NCBI GenBank assembly: GCA_966211675.1
Contig: CBIHPK010000005.1
Coordinates: forward strand, 39,158-103,157
DNA from: SCUS01 sp966211675
GTDB taxonomy: Bacteria; Myxococcota_A; Polyangia; Polyangiales; Ga0077539
Reading direction: 5' to 3'
DNA length: 64,000 bases
In this document: positions 35,173 to 43,842 of the stretch, piece after piece
Layout: every line of letters starts with the position of its first letter
Numbering within the stretch: position 1 is the stretch's first letter
Program-made: the position numbers and the translations under genes
Notes under the pieces: generated by a model
Database searches by the model: none
Told to the model about the DNA's origin: nothing
Seen by the model: the letters and a program-made list of their open reading frames with translations, nothing else

Positions 35173-37263
35173 CTAGCGCTCGCCCTCCCTCGCGTCCTCC
35201 CGCGAGGCCCGGCCCTGGAGCAGCCCGCTCGCCGCCGCCACCGCCTCCTCGCTGCCGGAGAGCGCCAGCACGTCGCCCGCCCGCAGCCGCTGAAGGGCCG
35301 TCGGGATGGTCACCCCTTCTTCGCCGTTGCTGATCGCGAGCACCGAGGCGCCGGTGCGCCCCCGCAGGTCGAGCTCGGCGAGCGTTCGGCCGATGGCCGA
35401 GCTGTCGGCCTCCAGGGTCACCTTGGCGAGCGCCCCCATCCCGGGCAGCAGCCGGCCCAGCTCGTCGAGGGAGGAGGCCTCGCGGGGCGCGTCGGGGTCG
35501 TGCGTGAGGTGCGCCAGCCCGGCGAGCAGCGTCTGGGCGACGGCGTGCACGTGCTCGTTGAGGTCCGAGGCGTCGCGCCAGAGGGTCATGAGGAGCGTGG
35601 CGACCGCCAGGATGAGTACCAGCGCCACCTGGAGACCCGGCAGGAAGGGCTGCGTGAGGGCCATGAGGGGGATGCCCACGATCAGCACGATGCCGAGCTG
35701 GAGGGTCACCACGAGGGCGCGTCGAGGGGCCACCGCGAGGTCGTTGGACCCGGCGGGCGGAGTCGGGAGCGCGGCCTCCGCGAGGGTGACCCCGAGGCGG
35801 CGGGCGACGCGGAAGATGCCGATGCCGAAGGGCACGCAGAGGCCGACCGCCAGGGCGATGACCACCGCGTGGACCACGCGCACGGAGAGCCCGAGGCGCG
35901 CGACCAGGGTCGCGGTGATGCGAGGCTCGAGGAGCGCCACGCCGATGAGCAGCCCGGTGAGGACCACGAAGTCGAGCGCAAGGTAGCGCGCCATGCGCCG
36001 CGGGGCCGAGCCCGGCGAGCGGACGTTTGAGGCGCCGCGCATGCGCTCGACCCAGCTGGCGTAGAGGCTGGCGAAGGTCTGGAGCGGCCGGGGGAGTTTG
36101 CGGTCGACGAAGCTGGCCGCGCGGCCGGAGACGCCGATGAGCCACGGGGTGCAGAGCGTGGTGAGCGCCGACACCGCGACCGCCACGGGGTACAGGAACT
36201 CCCCGGTGGCCCGCAGCGAGATGCCGAGGCCCGCGATGATGAACGAGAACTCGCCGATCTGCGCGAGGCTCATCCCCGCGCGGATGGAGAGGCGAGTGCC
36301 GTTGCCCGTGAGGAAGGCCCCGAGCGAGACGCTCACGATCTTGCCGACGATCACCAGGGCGGTGAGCACGCCGACCGCGCGCCAGTGCAGGGCGATCAGC
36401 GACGGGTCGATGAGCATCCCCACGCTGACGAAGAAGATCGCCGCGAACATGTCCTTCACCGGCCCGATGACGTGCTCGACGGCCTTCTCCTCGCCGGACT
36501 CGGCCACCAGCGAGCCGGCGATGAAGGCCCCGAGGGCCACCGAGTAGCCCGCCCACTGCGCGAGCAGCGCGAGGCCGAAGCAGAGCCCCACGCTGGTCAC
36601 CAGGGTGGTCTCCGGGCGCTTCAGCCGCTGCACGGCGCGGATCGCGCGAGGGACCACCAGGAGGCCGATCACCACCACGGCGACGAGGAAGCCCGCGAGG
36701 CGCCCGGACGAGCGCGCCGCCGCGCCGAGGGAGAGCCCGTGGCCGCTCGCGACCACCGTGAGCATCGCCATGAGGAGGATGCCGATGAGGTCCTCGACGA
36801 CGAGCACCCCGACGACGAGCTCGCGCAGCCGGCCGGTCACGCCGCGCTCCTCGAAGGCCTTGGCGATGATGGTGGTGCTGGAGATCGAGACGATGGCGCC
36901 GGTGAAGAGGGCCTCCCGCGCGGTCCACCCGAAGGCGGTGCCGGTGAGGTAGCCGAGCCAGAGCATGATGCTGCACTGCACGAGCGCGGTGAGCCCCGCC
37001 ACCGGGCCGACGCGGAGCAGCTTCCGCAGGCTGAACTCCAGGCCGATGGAGAACATCAGCAGGATCACCCCGAGCTCGGACAGGGTGTGCACGATGGCGT
37101 GGTTGGCTACGAGGGGCAGCGGCACGTGGGGGCCCACGATGAGCCCGGCGAGCACGTACCCGAGCACCACCGGCTGGCGCAGGCGCTGGAAGATCACCGT
37201 GGTGACCGCGGCCACGCACAGCACCACCGTCAGCGCCTTCAGGAACTCGTGCGACCCCAGCAT
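35173..37263 (-). CDS. Kef-type monovalent cation:proton antiporter with TrkA-C domain
   Basis: The ATG at 37263 gives 696 residues (a GTG at 37281 is possible). Twelve to fourteen membrane helices fill the first about 560 residues, with the CPA2 family signatures LGYVLAGLIVGPHVP, LSELGVILLMFSIGLEFS, GAIVSISSTTIIAKAFEERG, VVEDLIGILLMAML and SLAQIGEFSFIIAGLG. The C-terminal about 90 residues form a TrkA-C/RCK-C-like regulatory domain (GRTLAELDLRGRTGASVLAI and LRAGDVLALSGSEEAVAA). It likely exchanges K+ or Na+ for protons at the inner membrane. It is divergent from the ligand-gated channel gene, 80 bases apart, so the two may share control. Confidence 0.9.
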   Translation of the reverse strand: MLGSHEFLKALTVVLCVAAVTTVIFQRLRQPVVLGYVLAGLIVGPHVPLPLVANHAIVHTLSELGVILLMFSIGLEFSLRKLLRVGPVAGLTALVQCSIMLWLGYLTGTAFGWTAREALFTGAIVSISSTTIIAKAFEERGVTGRLRELVVGVLVVEDLIGILLMAMLTVVASGHGLSLGAAARSSGRLAGFLVAVVVIGLLVVPRAIRAVQRLKRPETTLVTSVGLCFGLALLAQWAGYSVALGAFIAGSLVAESGEEKAVEHVIGPVKDMFAAIFFVSVGMLIDPSLIALHWRAVGVLTALVIVGKIVSVSLGAFLTGNGTRLSIRAGMSLAQIGEFSFIIAGLGISLRATGEFLYPVAVAVSALTTLCTPWLIGVSGRAASFVDRKLPRPLQTFASLYASWVERMRGASNVRSPGSAPRRMARYLALDFVVLTGLLIGVALLEPRITATLVARLGLSVRVVHAVVIALAVGLCVPFGIGIFRVARRLGVTLAEAALPTPPAGSNDLAVAPRRALVVTLQLGIVLIVGIPLMALTQPFLPGLQVALVLILAVATLLMTLWRDASDLNEHVHAVAQTLLAGLAHLTHDPDAPREASSLDELGRLLPGMGALAKVTLEADSSAIGRTLAELDLRGRTGASVLAISNGEEGVTIPTALQRLRAGDVLALSGSEEAVAAASGLLQGRASREDAREGER

Positions 37264-37343
37264 CGAATTCAGCGGTAGCACGCCCCGCGCGAGATTTCGC
37301 CGACGCCCGGCGAGCGCAGCCGAACCCTTGCCCTGCGCGAGGG

Positions 37344-39812
37344 GTGATGATTCCTTGCGCGATCGTGCGACGCATCATCGAACCGAGGTCTCTGCTCCTG
37401 CTGCTGGGGGCGCTCTGCGTGGCGCTCCTGGCCACGGCCCCGAGGGAGGCCTCGGCGGACCCCGCGCGGCGCGTCTACGCGGGCATCTACCTCCGGGACG
37501 TCACCCGCTTCGACCAGCGCAACGGCACCTTCGACGTCGACATGGAGGCGTGGGTGAAGTGGCTCGGGGACTTCGACCCGACGATGCTGCGCATCGCCAA
37601 CGAGAGCAGCCTCAACCGCGACGACCTGGGCACCGAGGACGACGCCGGCTGGCACGTCCGCCGCTGGCGGCTTCGCGGCACGCTGCGGGGCGAGTTTCCG
37701 CTGCAGCGCTTCCCCTTCGACGACCAGGCGCTGGGCGTGGCCTTCGAGCTCCCCGAGCGAGACGGCACCCTGATGCCCGACCTCACCGGCAGCGGGATGG
37801 AGAGCCACTTCAGCATCACCGGCTGGGACTACTCGCCCCACTTCCGCCCCCTGGCGCAGCGCCTGGTCTACCCCTCCGACCTGGGCAGCCTCGCGCACGA
37901 GGGCCACGGCACCACCATCCACCGGGTGCGCTTCGAGGTCACGCTGCGCCGCCCGGTGGTCACCGTCGCGCTCAAGCTCTTCCTGCCGCTGGTGCTCATC
38001 CTGCTGGTGGCGATGCTGGCGCTCTTCCTCCCGGCGGAGCTCATCGACGCCCGCTCCGGCATCGGCGTGACGGCGCTGCTCGCGTGCTTCGCGTTCCAGT
38101 TCTCCGTGGCGAGCACCATGCCCGACGTCGCGTACCTCACCGTCGCCGACTCGCTCTTCCTCGTCGCCTACGGCGTCACCGCCCTGGCCCTGCTCGGCAG
38201 CGTCGCGGTCTACTGGCTGCACCGCGGCGAGCGCCTCGCCCTCTCGCGCCGCATCGACCTCGCCAGCCGCTTCGCGCTCCCCCTCGGGGCCGTCCTGGTC
38301 ACGCTCTTCCTGCTGCGCCCGGGCGCCGCCCCGGCCCCGCCGCGCGCCCCTCGCCTCCCCACCGCGACCCGCTTCGCCTCGGCCCGCGACCGCGTGCGCG
38401 TCGGCCTCGCCGAGCTCCCCACCCTCATGACCAGCGTGGTGACCTTCGGGACCCGCCGGGGCCTGGTCTTCGTCACGCCCGAGGAGGAGCGCGTGCCCTT
38501 CCTGGCCGAGCGCCTGCCCGCGGTGGGCAACGACGCGCTCCAGGTGAACCCCGACGGCACCTTCGAGGTGCGCTGGAGGCTGCGCCCCGGCCTCCGCTGG
38601 AGCGACGGTCACGCCCTCACCAGCGACGACTTCCGCTTCGCCCTGGAGGCCTCCCCCGACCCGCACGTCCGCTCCGTGCAGACGCCCGACGCGCGCACGG
38701 TGAACATCACCTACGACGGCGTGCTGGTGCGGGCGCTCGACGGCGTGCAGCCGCTGCCCCGGCACGCGCTCGGCGACGCGCTGCGACGGGGCGGCTACGA
38801 CGCGCTCACGGAGGCGAGGCGCTCGCGCCCGATGCCCGGGACGGGACCCTACCGGGTGGTGCGCTTCACCCCGGAGCGCGAGGCGGTGCTCGAGGCCAAC
38901 CCGTACTTCCTCGGCGCTCCTCCCTCCATCGCCCACGTCGAGCTGCGCTGCATCGCGGACCACGCGGCCCTCACCGCGGCCTTCGAGCGGGGCGAGCTCG
39001 ACCTGGTGGCGCCCAGCGTGCTGACCCTCGACGAGGCCGACGCGCTCGGGGCGCGCTCCGCCGGGTCGGTGCTCCAGCGGCCCTCGAACCAGCTCTACGC
39101 GCTCCAGCCCGACCCCGCCGTGGAGGCGATCCAGCCGCTGGCGGTGCGCGGGGCGCTGCTGCAGGCGATCGACCGCGACGCCCTCGCGCAGAGCCTCTTC
39201 GGCGTGGCGGGTCACGCCGCGGTGGTCCCTCGCACGGGCCCGGAGCCCGACGGGGTGCAGCGCTGGCCCTTCGACCTGGACGCCTCGCGCGAGGCGCTGG
39301 CGAGAGCGGGCGTGGCGGGCCAGACGCTTCGGCTCACGCACGGCGCCGGGGCGATGGAGCGCCGCGCCGCGCGCCTCCTCGCCGACGCATGGACCGCCGC
39401 GGGCGTGACCGTCGACCTGCACGAGGTCCCCTCGGTGTCGACGCTGGCGCGCACCCGCACGCACGGCGGGATGCTGCTCCAGGTGCTGACCGCCGAGCGC
39501 GACACCGAGCCCCGTCGCTTCTGGAACCTCCCTCGCGTCGACGGCCGCTTCGTCCCGGGGGCGCGCACCGAGGCCTTCGACGACGACGTGGCGGCGCTGG
39601 CCGAGCGCGAGGAGCGGGCCCTCTTCCCCGAGCGGCAGCAGCAGCTCCAGGCGCGGCTGCTGCTGCTCTTCACGGGGCACCTCCCGCTGCTCCCGCTGGC
39701 CTTCGGCTCCGACCGCTACGTCGTCTCGTCCGCTCTCAAGGGCTGGGACCACGGCCCCGGCGTTCGCTTCGGCGAGGGCATCGAGCGCTGGCACTTCGTC
39801 TCCGCGAACTGA
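37344..39812 (+). CDS. Pentameric ligand-gated ion channel fused to a family-5 solute-binding domain
   Basis: The 822-residue product has a signal (LLLLLGALCVALLATAP). A beta-sandwich ligand-binding domain follows at about 42-200: RVYAGIYLRDVTRFDQRNGT, WVKWLGDF and the loop FPFDDQALGVAF at 123-134, as in prokaryotic Cys-loop receptors, which lack the Cys pair. Four membrane helices are seen: M1 (211-230, FLPLVLILLVAMLALFLP), M2 (236-259, GIGVTALLACFAFQFSVAS), M3 (269-292) and M4 (309-325). In this topology the C-terminus is outside. Residues about 345-822 form an SBP family 5 (DppA/OppA-like) domain: WRLRPGLRWSDGHALTSDDF, PGTGPYRVVRFTPEREAV and LLQAIDRDALAQSLFG. The channel probably senses peptides or similar solutes. 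The pairing is stated from motifs; no structure search was run. Confidence 0.88.
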   Translation: MMIPCAIVRRIIEPRSLLLLLGALCVALLATAPREASADPARRVYAGIYLRDVTRFDQRNGTFDVDMEAWVKWLGDFDPTMLRIANESSLNRDDLGTEDDAGWHVRRWRLRGTLRGEFPLQRFPFDDQALGVAFELPERDGTLMPDLTGSGMESHFSITGWDYSPHFRPLAQRLVYPSDLGSLAHEGHGTTIHRVRFEVTLRRPVVTVALKLFLPLVLILLVAMLALFLPAELIDARSGIGVTALLACFAFQFSVASTMPDVAYLTVADSLFLVAYGVTALALLGSVAVYWLHRGERLALSRRIDLASRFALPLGAVLVTLFLLRPGAAPAPPRAPRLPTATRFASARDRVRVGLAELPTLMTSVVTFGTRRGLVFVTPEEERVPFLAERLPAVGNDALQVNPDGTFEVRWRLRPGLRWSDGHALTSDDFRFALEASPDPHVRSVQTPDARTVNITYDGVLVRALDGVQPLPRHALGDALRRGGYDALTEARRSRPMPGTGPYRVVRFTPEREAVLEANPYFLGAPPSIAHVELRCIADHAALTAAFERGELDLVAPSVLTLDEADALGARSAGSVLQRPSNQLYALQPDPAVEAIQPLAVRGALLQAIDRDALAQSLFGVAGHAAVVPRTGPEPDGVQRWPFDLDASREALARAGVAGQTLRLTHGAGAMERRAARLLADAWTAAGVTVDLHEVPSVSTLARTRTHGGMLLQVLTAERDTEPRRFWNLPRVDGRFVPGARTEAFDDDVAALAEREERALFPERQQQLQARLLLLFTGHLPLLPLAFGSDRYVVSSALKGWDHGPGVRFGEGIERWHFVSAN

Positions 39813-39820
39813 GGCGCGGA

Positions 39821-40078
39821 CTACCGAGGGCGATCGCGGCGCCACGCCTCGATGGCCGCGATCACCGCCCACGCGACGACCACCCCGGGCGCGACGAAGA
39901 TCAACCCGAGTCGCAGCGTGTACATCGCGAGCGCCGCGACGAGGGCCACCGCCACGCCCGCGCCCGACGGGGAGAGCAGCCGCTCGATGAGGCCCGCCCG
40001 ATCGAGCACCAGCACCAGCAGCAGGTACGCGCCGAGCGCGAGCGCGAGCGCCGCGGCGCGGCTCCTCCAGCGGGTCAC
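39821..40078 (-). CDS. Small two-helix membrane protein
   Basis: The GTG at 40078 overlaps the upstream stop (GTGA). The 85-residue product is two hydrophobic helices (AAALALALGAYLLLVLVLDR and GLIFVAPGVVVAWAVIAAIE) around a less polar middle (AGVAVALVAALAMYT), with basic ends. It has no signal or enzyme motif, and no family is recognised. Its tight coupling to the secreted protein gene upstream suggests they work as a pair at the inner membrane. Confidence 0.7.
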   Translation of the reverse strand: MTRWRSRAAALALALGAYLLLVLVLDRAGLIERLLSPSGAGVAVALVAALAMYTLRLGLIFVAPGVVVAWAVIAAIEAWRRDRPR

Positions 40079-41211
40079 GGCGCCCTCGCGGTGAGCATCG
40101 CCAGGAGGATCGAGTGCCCGATCGGCCCGCCCGCGACGAAGGCCCGACCGCCGTCGCGCGAGACCGGGACCCCGAAGAGCGCCGCGGTCCGGTAGAGAGC
40201 GCGGAAGCGCTCGCGGTCGCGGAGCTGCCTCGCCGGACCGAGGGCGAAGCCGGTCGCGGACACGGACACCCCGAGCACCACCGGGCCCGAGTCGACGTCG
40301 CCCTGCCCGGCGGCTCCCTGCGGATACTCCCGCACGGCCCCGAAGCCCGCGAGCGTGCGCGTCCCCATGCGCGCGACGGCGGCTCCCAGCTCCCGGGAAA
40401 GGGAAGGGTCGGCGAAGGAGAGGAAGTACGCCGAGAGCGCCGTCCCGGATCCCCTCGGGGCCGAGGCCCACGCCCCCGTCGCGGGGACCACCGACTGCAC
40501 GAGGTACCCGGAAGACGGATCCCTCCAGCGGGTGCGATAGACCGAGGACATGCGAGAGAGGAGCGCCCGATGATCGGCGCCCGTGAGGCGCGCGTGCTGA
40601 CCGATGGCCCCGACCACCGCGGCGAGGTCGCACGGGTAGGCCTCGCCGGGGTAGGTCTCGATCACCCCGGCGGGCGAGCGCTCCAGGCGGCGCACGAGCG
40701 CGGCGACGACGCGGTCGTGGAGGGCGGCGTGCGCGGTCGTCGGATCGACTTCTCGTAGCGCGCCGATCGCGAGCGCGACGTAGCCCAGGTAGGCGTGGCC
40801 GCGGTCCTGATCGAGGCTGTCGAGGGCGGGTGCGCCCCACGCGCTGGTGCCGAAGGCGAAGGTCTCGGGGCGCAGGAGGTGATCCACCGAGGCGCGCAGC
40901 GACGGGAGGTAGCGGGCGCGCAGCGAGCGGTGAGCGAGGATGACCTGCGAGAGGCCGAGCGCCGCCATCTGCGAGGTGACGAGCGCCCACTCGCCGTCGA
41001 AGCGCGACGAGCCGGTGTGGAAGGCTCCGGCGCGGGTGTCGTGGGCGACGTAGTCGGCGACGGTGCGGGCGAGCGCGTCCTGCGCGGCGGCGTCGCCGTC
41101 GAAGAGGGCGTCGGCGTCGCGGCCCACGAGCGAGCGAGGGAGCACCATCGAGAGCGAGAGCACGCACGCAGCCGTGATGCCGAAGCGGGCGACGCGGTGG
41201 AGCGCTCTCAT
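40075..41211 (-). CDS. Exported all-helical protein of unknown function
   Basis: The ATG at 41211 gives 378 residues. The first 30 residues are an export signal or anchor (ITAACVLSLSMVLP). The rest is alternating helices with conserved-looking aromatic and Gly motifs (GSSRFDGEWALVTSQMAALG, DRGHAYLGYVALAIGAL and EAYPCDLAAVVGAIGQHARL), as in alpha/alpha-toroid proteins such as six-hairpin glycosidases or linalool-dehydratase-like proteins. No catalytic motif could be assigned. It is downstream of the restriction gene on the same strand (47-base gap) and overlaps the small membrane gene. Confidence 0.7.
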   Translation of the reverse strand: MRALHRVARFGITAACVLSLSMVLPRSLVGRDADALFDGDAAAQDALARTVADYVAHDTRAGAFHTGSSRFDGEWALVTSQMAALGLSQVILAHRSLRARYLPSLRASVDHLLRPETFAFGTSAWGAPALDSLDQDRGHAYLGYVALAIGALREVDPTTAHAALHDRVVAALVRRLERSPAGVIETYPGEAYPCDLAAVVGAIGQHARLTGADHRALLSRMSSVYRTRWRDPSSGYLVQSVVPATGAWASAPRGSGTALSAYFLSFADPSLSRELGAAVARMGTRTLAGFGAVREYPQGAAGQGDVDSGPVVLGVSVSATGFALGPARQLRDRERFRALYRTAALFGVPVSRDGGRAFVAGGPIGHSILLAMLTARAP

Positions 41212-41258
41212 GGTCGAGCAGGGAGCATCTCGCACCACCTTGGCCCGCGTCGTGGGAG

Positions 41259-42146
41259 TCAGCCGTCGATCACGCCGGCGGCGACCATGATGGAGCGATC
41301 GATGCCTGTGAGTGCCGAGACCGACATCATCTCGTCCCGCGCGATGCTGGGAAGTCCGAGCGAAGCGACGAGTACGCTGTGGAAGGCCCCCGAAAGGAGC
41401 GCGATACCCTCTGCACGGAGCACGTCGCGCGCTCCGCCGTTCCCCCGCAGACGCTTCATATAGTCGTCCTGATCGAACAGGAGGGCCTGGACGATCGATC
41501 GATGAACCGGACGACGAGGATTCTCGCGGAAGAACGCCGCCGCCCGCAGAGTGCCCCCCTTCAACTGACGGAGCTCGCGGAAGCGCGCCATGTCGAAGCC
41601 CTCCCATCGGCTCGGCGGAAACTTCACCCCATCCAGGATCCACAAGATGTGCTCGAAGCCCGCGCTGCTCACCGAGCGCTTCTGGTCGCGGTTGGGCTTG
41701 TTGAGATACTCGCCGCGAGCCAGGAGGAGGCCCAGCCAGCAGCGTCCCTGCTCCTCGGCGGTCGCGATGAGGAGGCAGGGATCTTCGGTGTTGTAGGTCT
41801 CTGGAGGGATCATCCACGTGCTGCCGACGGTGTTCTTCACGTCGACATCGAGCCCGTCGATGACGAGGTCTCGCACCCCCTTCGGCACGTCGAGCATGTC
41901 GCGGAAGTAGTGCTCGATTTTCAGTCCGATGAAGGTCTTCTCGACGTTGTCGAGATCGTCCACCCGGGTACGTGCGGTTCGCACCGGATCGATCACGAAG
42001 TCGATCGCGTCGCGGATGAGCGCGAGCATCGCGGATTGCAGGTCGGACTCTCCTCCAGCCTTCATGATGATCGCCGATCGGATGCGGTCCAGCAGCTCGA
42101 AATCCCGATGTCCGGGCACGATCAACGACTGTCGACCTCGAATCAT
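41259..42146 (-). CDS. NaeI-family type II restriction endonuclease
   Basis: The ATG at 42146 gives 295 residues; the longer frame is antisense to the methyltransferase and is not used. The sequence agrees with NaeI as I recall it: NVEKTFIGLKIEHYF, IDGLDVDVKNTVGSTWMIPPE with the catalytic D-x-K at 102-104 (plus Asp97 or nearby and Glu78), YLNKPNRDQKRSVS and DDYMKRLRGNGGARDVLRAEGI, which matches DDFMKRVRGSGGARSILRPEGI-type sequence in NaeI. NaeI cleaves GCCGGC and needs two sites. It lies 19 bases after the methyltransferase gene, as expected for an R-M pair. The DNA is less GC-rich than its surroundings, suggesting transfer. Confidence 0.85.
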   Translation of the reverse strand: MIRGRQSLIVPGHRDFELLDRIRSAIIMKAGGESDLQSAMLALIRDAIDFVIDPVRTARTRVDDLDNVEKTFIGLKIEHYFRDMLDVPKGVRDLVIDGLDVDVKNTVGSTWMIPPETYNTEDPCLLIATAEEQGRCWLGLLLARGEYLNKPNRDQKRSVSSAGFEHILWILDGVKFPPSRWEGFDMARFRELRQLKGGTLRAAAFFRENPRRPVHRSIVQALLFDQDDYMKRLRGNGGARDVLRAEGIALLSGAFHSVLVASLGLPSIARDEMMSVSALTGIDRSIMVAAGVIDG

Positions 42147-42165
42147 CGAGTTCCTCGACGGTCGC

Positions 42166-43236
42166 TCACCCCAGTGCTGCAACGACCCCGGTACGCGCCG
42201 CAGCGAGCGCGACCCGGATGCGACCAGCGACGCCGGCGGCGACGGGAGGGGGAAAGGCGTTGCCGACCTGTCGGTACGCGGCGGTCTTGCCTCCCACGAA
42301 ATTCCAGTCGTCGGGGAAGGCCTGAATGCGCGCGACCATCCGCACGGTGAGCCTCGGCATTCCCACGAAGTCCGATCCGGGGGCTTCGTTCGCAATGCCG
42401 AGTCCGTCGACTCCGAGCTCGGCCCAGGCTTTGCGCGCACGCGTCGGCCCAAGGTCGGGGCCCCCGTGCTTCTTCGACCCTCCGACGACCGTCGGCGCGA
42501 TGCGATCGGCTCCGGCGGCCCATGCGTCGGCACCGGACCACCCCCGCGCACCCATCAGGTCGCGAAGGGTGGCCCCCACGGTTCCAGGCGCCACGGCCTG
42601 GTCGGGCCAGGCAAACCCGTCGGCGAACTCTCGCTTCAGCGCGACGAGCACGACCCGCGGACGCAGCTGCGGCACGCCAAAGTCCGACGCGTGAAGGAGG
42701 CGCCATCCTGGCTCGTAGCCGAGCGAGCGCAGGCGTTGATCGATGCGAGCCCGGTACGACTCGAAAGAGGGGCCGAGCATCCCTCGAACGTTCTCGAACA
42801 TCACGGCCCGGGGCCGGATCGCGTCGACGTACTCCACTCCGACGTTGAAGAGGTTGCGCTCGTCCTCCTCGCCAAGCTGCTTGCCAGCGACCGAGAACGG
42901 CGGGCAGGGAAGGCCTCCCGCGAGCAGATCGACGCCGCGGAAACGGGTCAGGTCGAGGGGCGCGAAGAGATCGTGCTCGATGACGTTCCAATGTGGTCGG
43001 TTGGCGCGGAGCGTCGTGCAGGCCGCCGCATCGTTCTCGATCAGCCCGATGTGCCCGAATCCGGCCTTCTCCAAGCCCAGGGCCTGTCCCCCAGCGCCGG
43101 CGCAGAGCTCGAGCGCAGTCGGCCCATCACCCGCCGCGGGAATCTCGACCCCTATCGCCTTCGATCGTGCCGCGCCGAAGGGCAGCACGTCCTGCCTGAG
43201 TCGACCGGCCCGTTCGTGCGGATGCGTGCGCGTCAT
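42166..43236 (-). CDS. DNA cytosine-5 methyltransferase partner of the NaeI-like endonuclease
   Basis: The ATG at 43236 gives 356 residues. Motif I is ALELCAGAGGQALGLEKAGF, where the SAM site is DLFxGxGG-like. Motif IV is GGLPCPPFSVAG with catalytic Cys111, motif VI is MFENVRGML, motif VIII is VPQLRPRVVLVAL, and motif X is QVGNAFPPPVAAGVAGRI. The variable region is short, for one target recognition domain. Adjacency to the NaeI-like nuclease suggests it protects GCCGGC, so specificity is inferred. It is transcribed first, the usual order in such systems. No controller gene was found in the 177-base gap upstream. Confidence 0.92.
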   Translation of the reverse strand: MTRTHPHERAGRLRQDVLPFGAARSKAIGVEIPAAGDGPTALELCAGAGGQALGLEKAGFGHIGLIENDAAACTTLRANRPHWNVIEHDLFAPLDLTRFRGVDLLAGGLPCPPFSVAGKQLGEEDERNLFNVGVEYVDAIRPRAVMFENVRGMLGPSFESYRARIDQRLRSLGYEPGWRLLHASDFGVPQLRPRVVLVALKREFADGFAWPDQAVAPGTVGATLRDLMGARGWSGADAWAAGADRIAPTVVGGSKKHGGPDLGPTRARKAWAELGVDGLGIANEAPGSDFVGMPRLTVRMVARIQAFPDDWNFVGGKTAAYRQVGNAFPPPVAAGVAGRIRVALAAARTGVVAALG

Positions 43237-43413
43237 TGGGGATCCACTTCTCTCCGTGACCGCTGGCGTCGGGGCCACACCAGCCGCACGCCCAACCTGC
43301 GCACGGCGCTCGACGCGATGCAAGGTCGAGCGCGGTCCTCGCGCGAGAACACTCGGATTGACGAGGGACCGCGCCGTGTGGTGGCATCGCGCCACTCCAA
43401 CCGAAGGTGATCG

Positions 43414-43806
43414 ATGCCCCCAGCCGCCCGCCTTGGTGACAACCACGTCTGCCCGAAGGTCGAGCCCGGCCCCGTCCCTCACGTGGGCGGACCCATCCTC
43501 CCGTCGTGCGAGCCCACGGTGCTCATCGGCAACAAGCCCGCGGCGCGCGTCGGCGACCACGCCCAGTGCAACGCGCCCCCGGACAGCATCAAGATGGGTG
43601 AGCCCTCGGTGCTCATCGGCAACAAGCAGGCGGCCCGCCTCGGCGACCCCACCACCCACGGCGGGGTGATCGTGCAGGGAGAGGCCACCGTGCTCATCGG
43701 ATCGGTCTCCCAGGGCGCCGTGCTCCGCGCCGCCGCCCGCTCCGGTGTCCCCTTCTGCGAGGAGTGCGAGAAGGCTCGCGCCCGCATGCGCAACACCGCG
43801 CACTGA
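43414..43806 (+). CDS. PAAR-domain T6SS spike-tip protein
   Basis: The ATG at 43414 has AAGGTGA just upstream. The 130-residue protein has PAAR repeats (PPAARLGDNHVC, KPAARVGDHAQC and KQAARLGDPTTHGG) and conserved LIGN turns. It is longer than the usual 95 residues by a C-terminal tail with CEECEKARARMR. PAAR proteins cap the VgrG spike of the type VI secretion system and carry effectors. It is followed by two DUF4123 genes and faces the VgrG gene across the module. Confidence 0.92.
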   Translation: MPPAARLGDNHVCPKVEPGPVPHVGGPILPSCEPTVLIGNKPAARVGDHAQCNAPPDSIKMGEPSVLIGNKQAARLGDPTTHGGVIVQGEATVLIGSVSQGAVLRAAARSGVPFCEECEKARARMRNTAH

Positions 43807-43842
43807 TCCGTCGCCCCTCGAAGCCCTCCCACGCCGCCCACC

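Noticed and set aside
36965..40195. A 1076-codon plus-strand frame across the antiporter and channel region
   Set aside because: It is out of frame with the channel gene and antisense to the antiporter, and its product is Arg/Pro/Ala-rich with no motif.
43237..43413. A controller or Vsr gene for the restriction-modification pair
   Set aside because: The short frames in this 177-base gap have no ribosome binding site or helix-turn-helix pattern. It is treated as a divergent promoter region.
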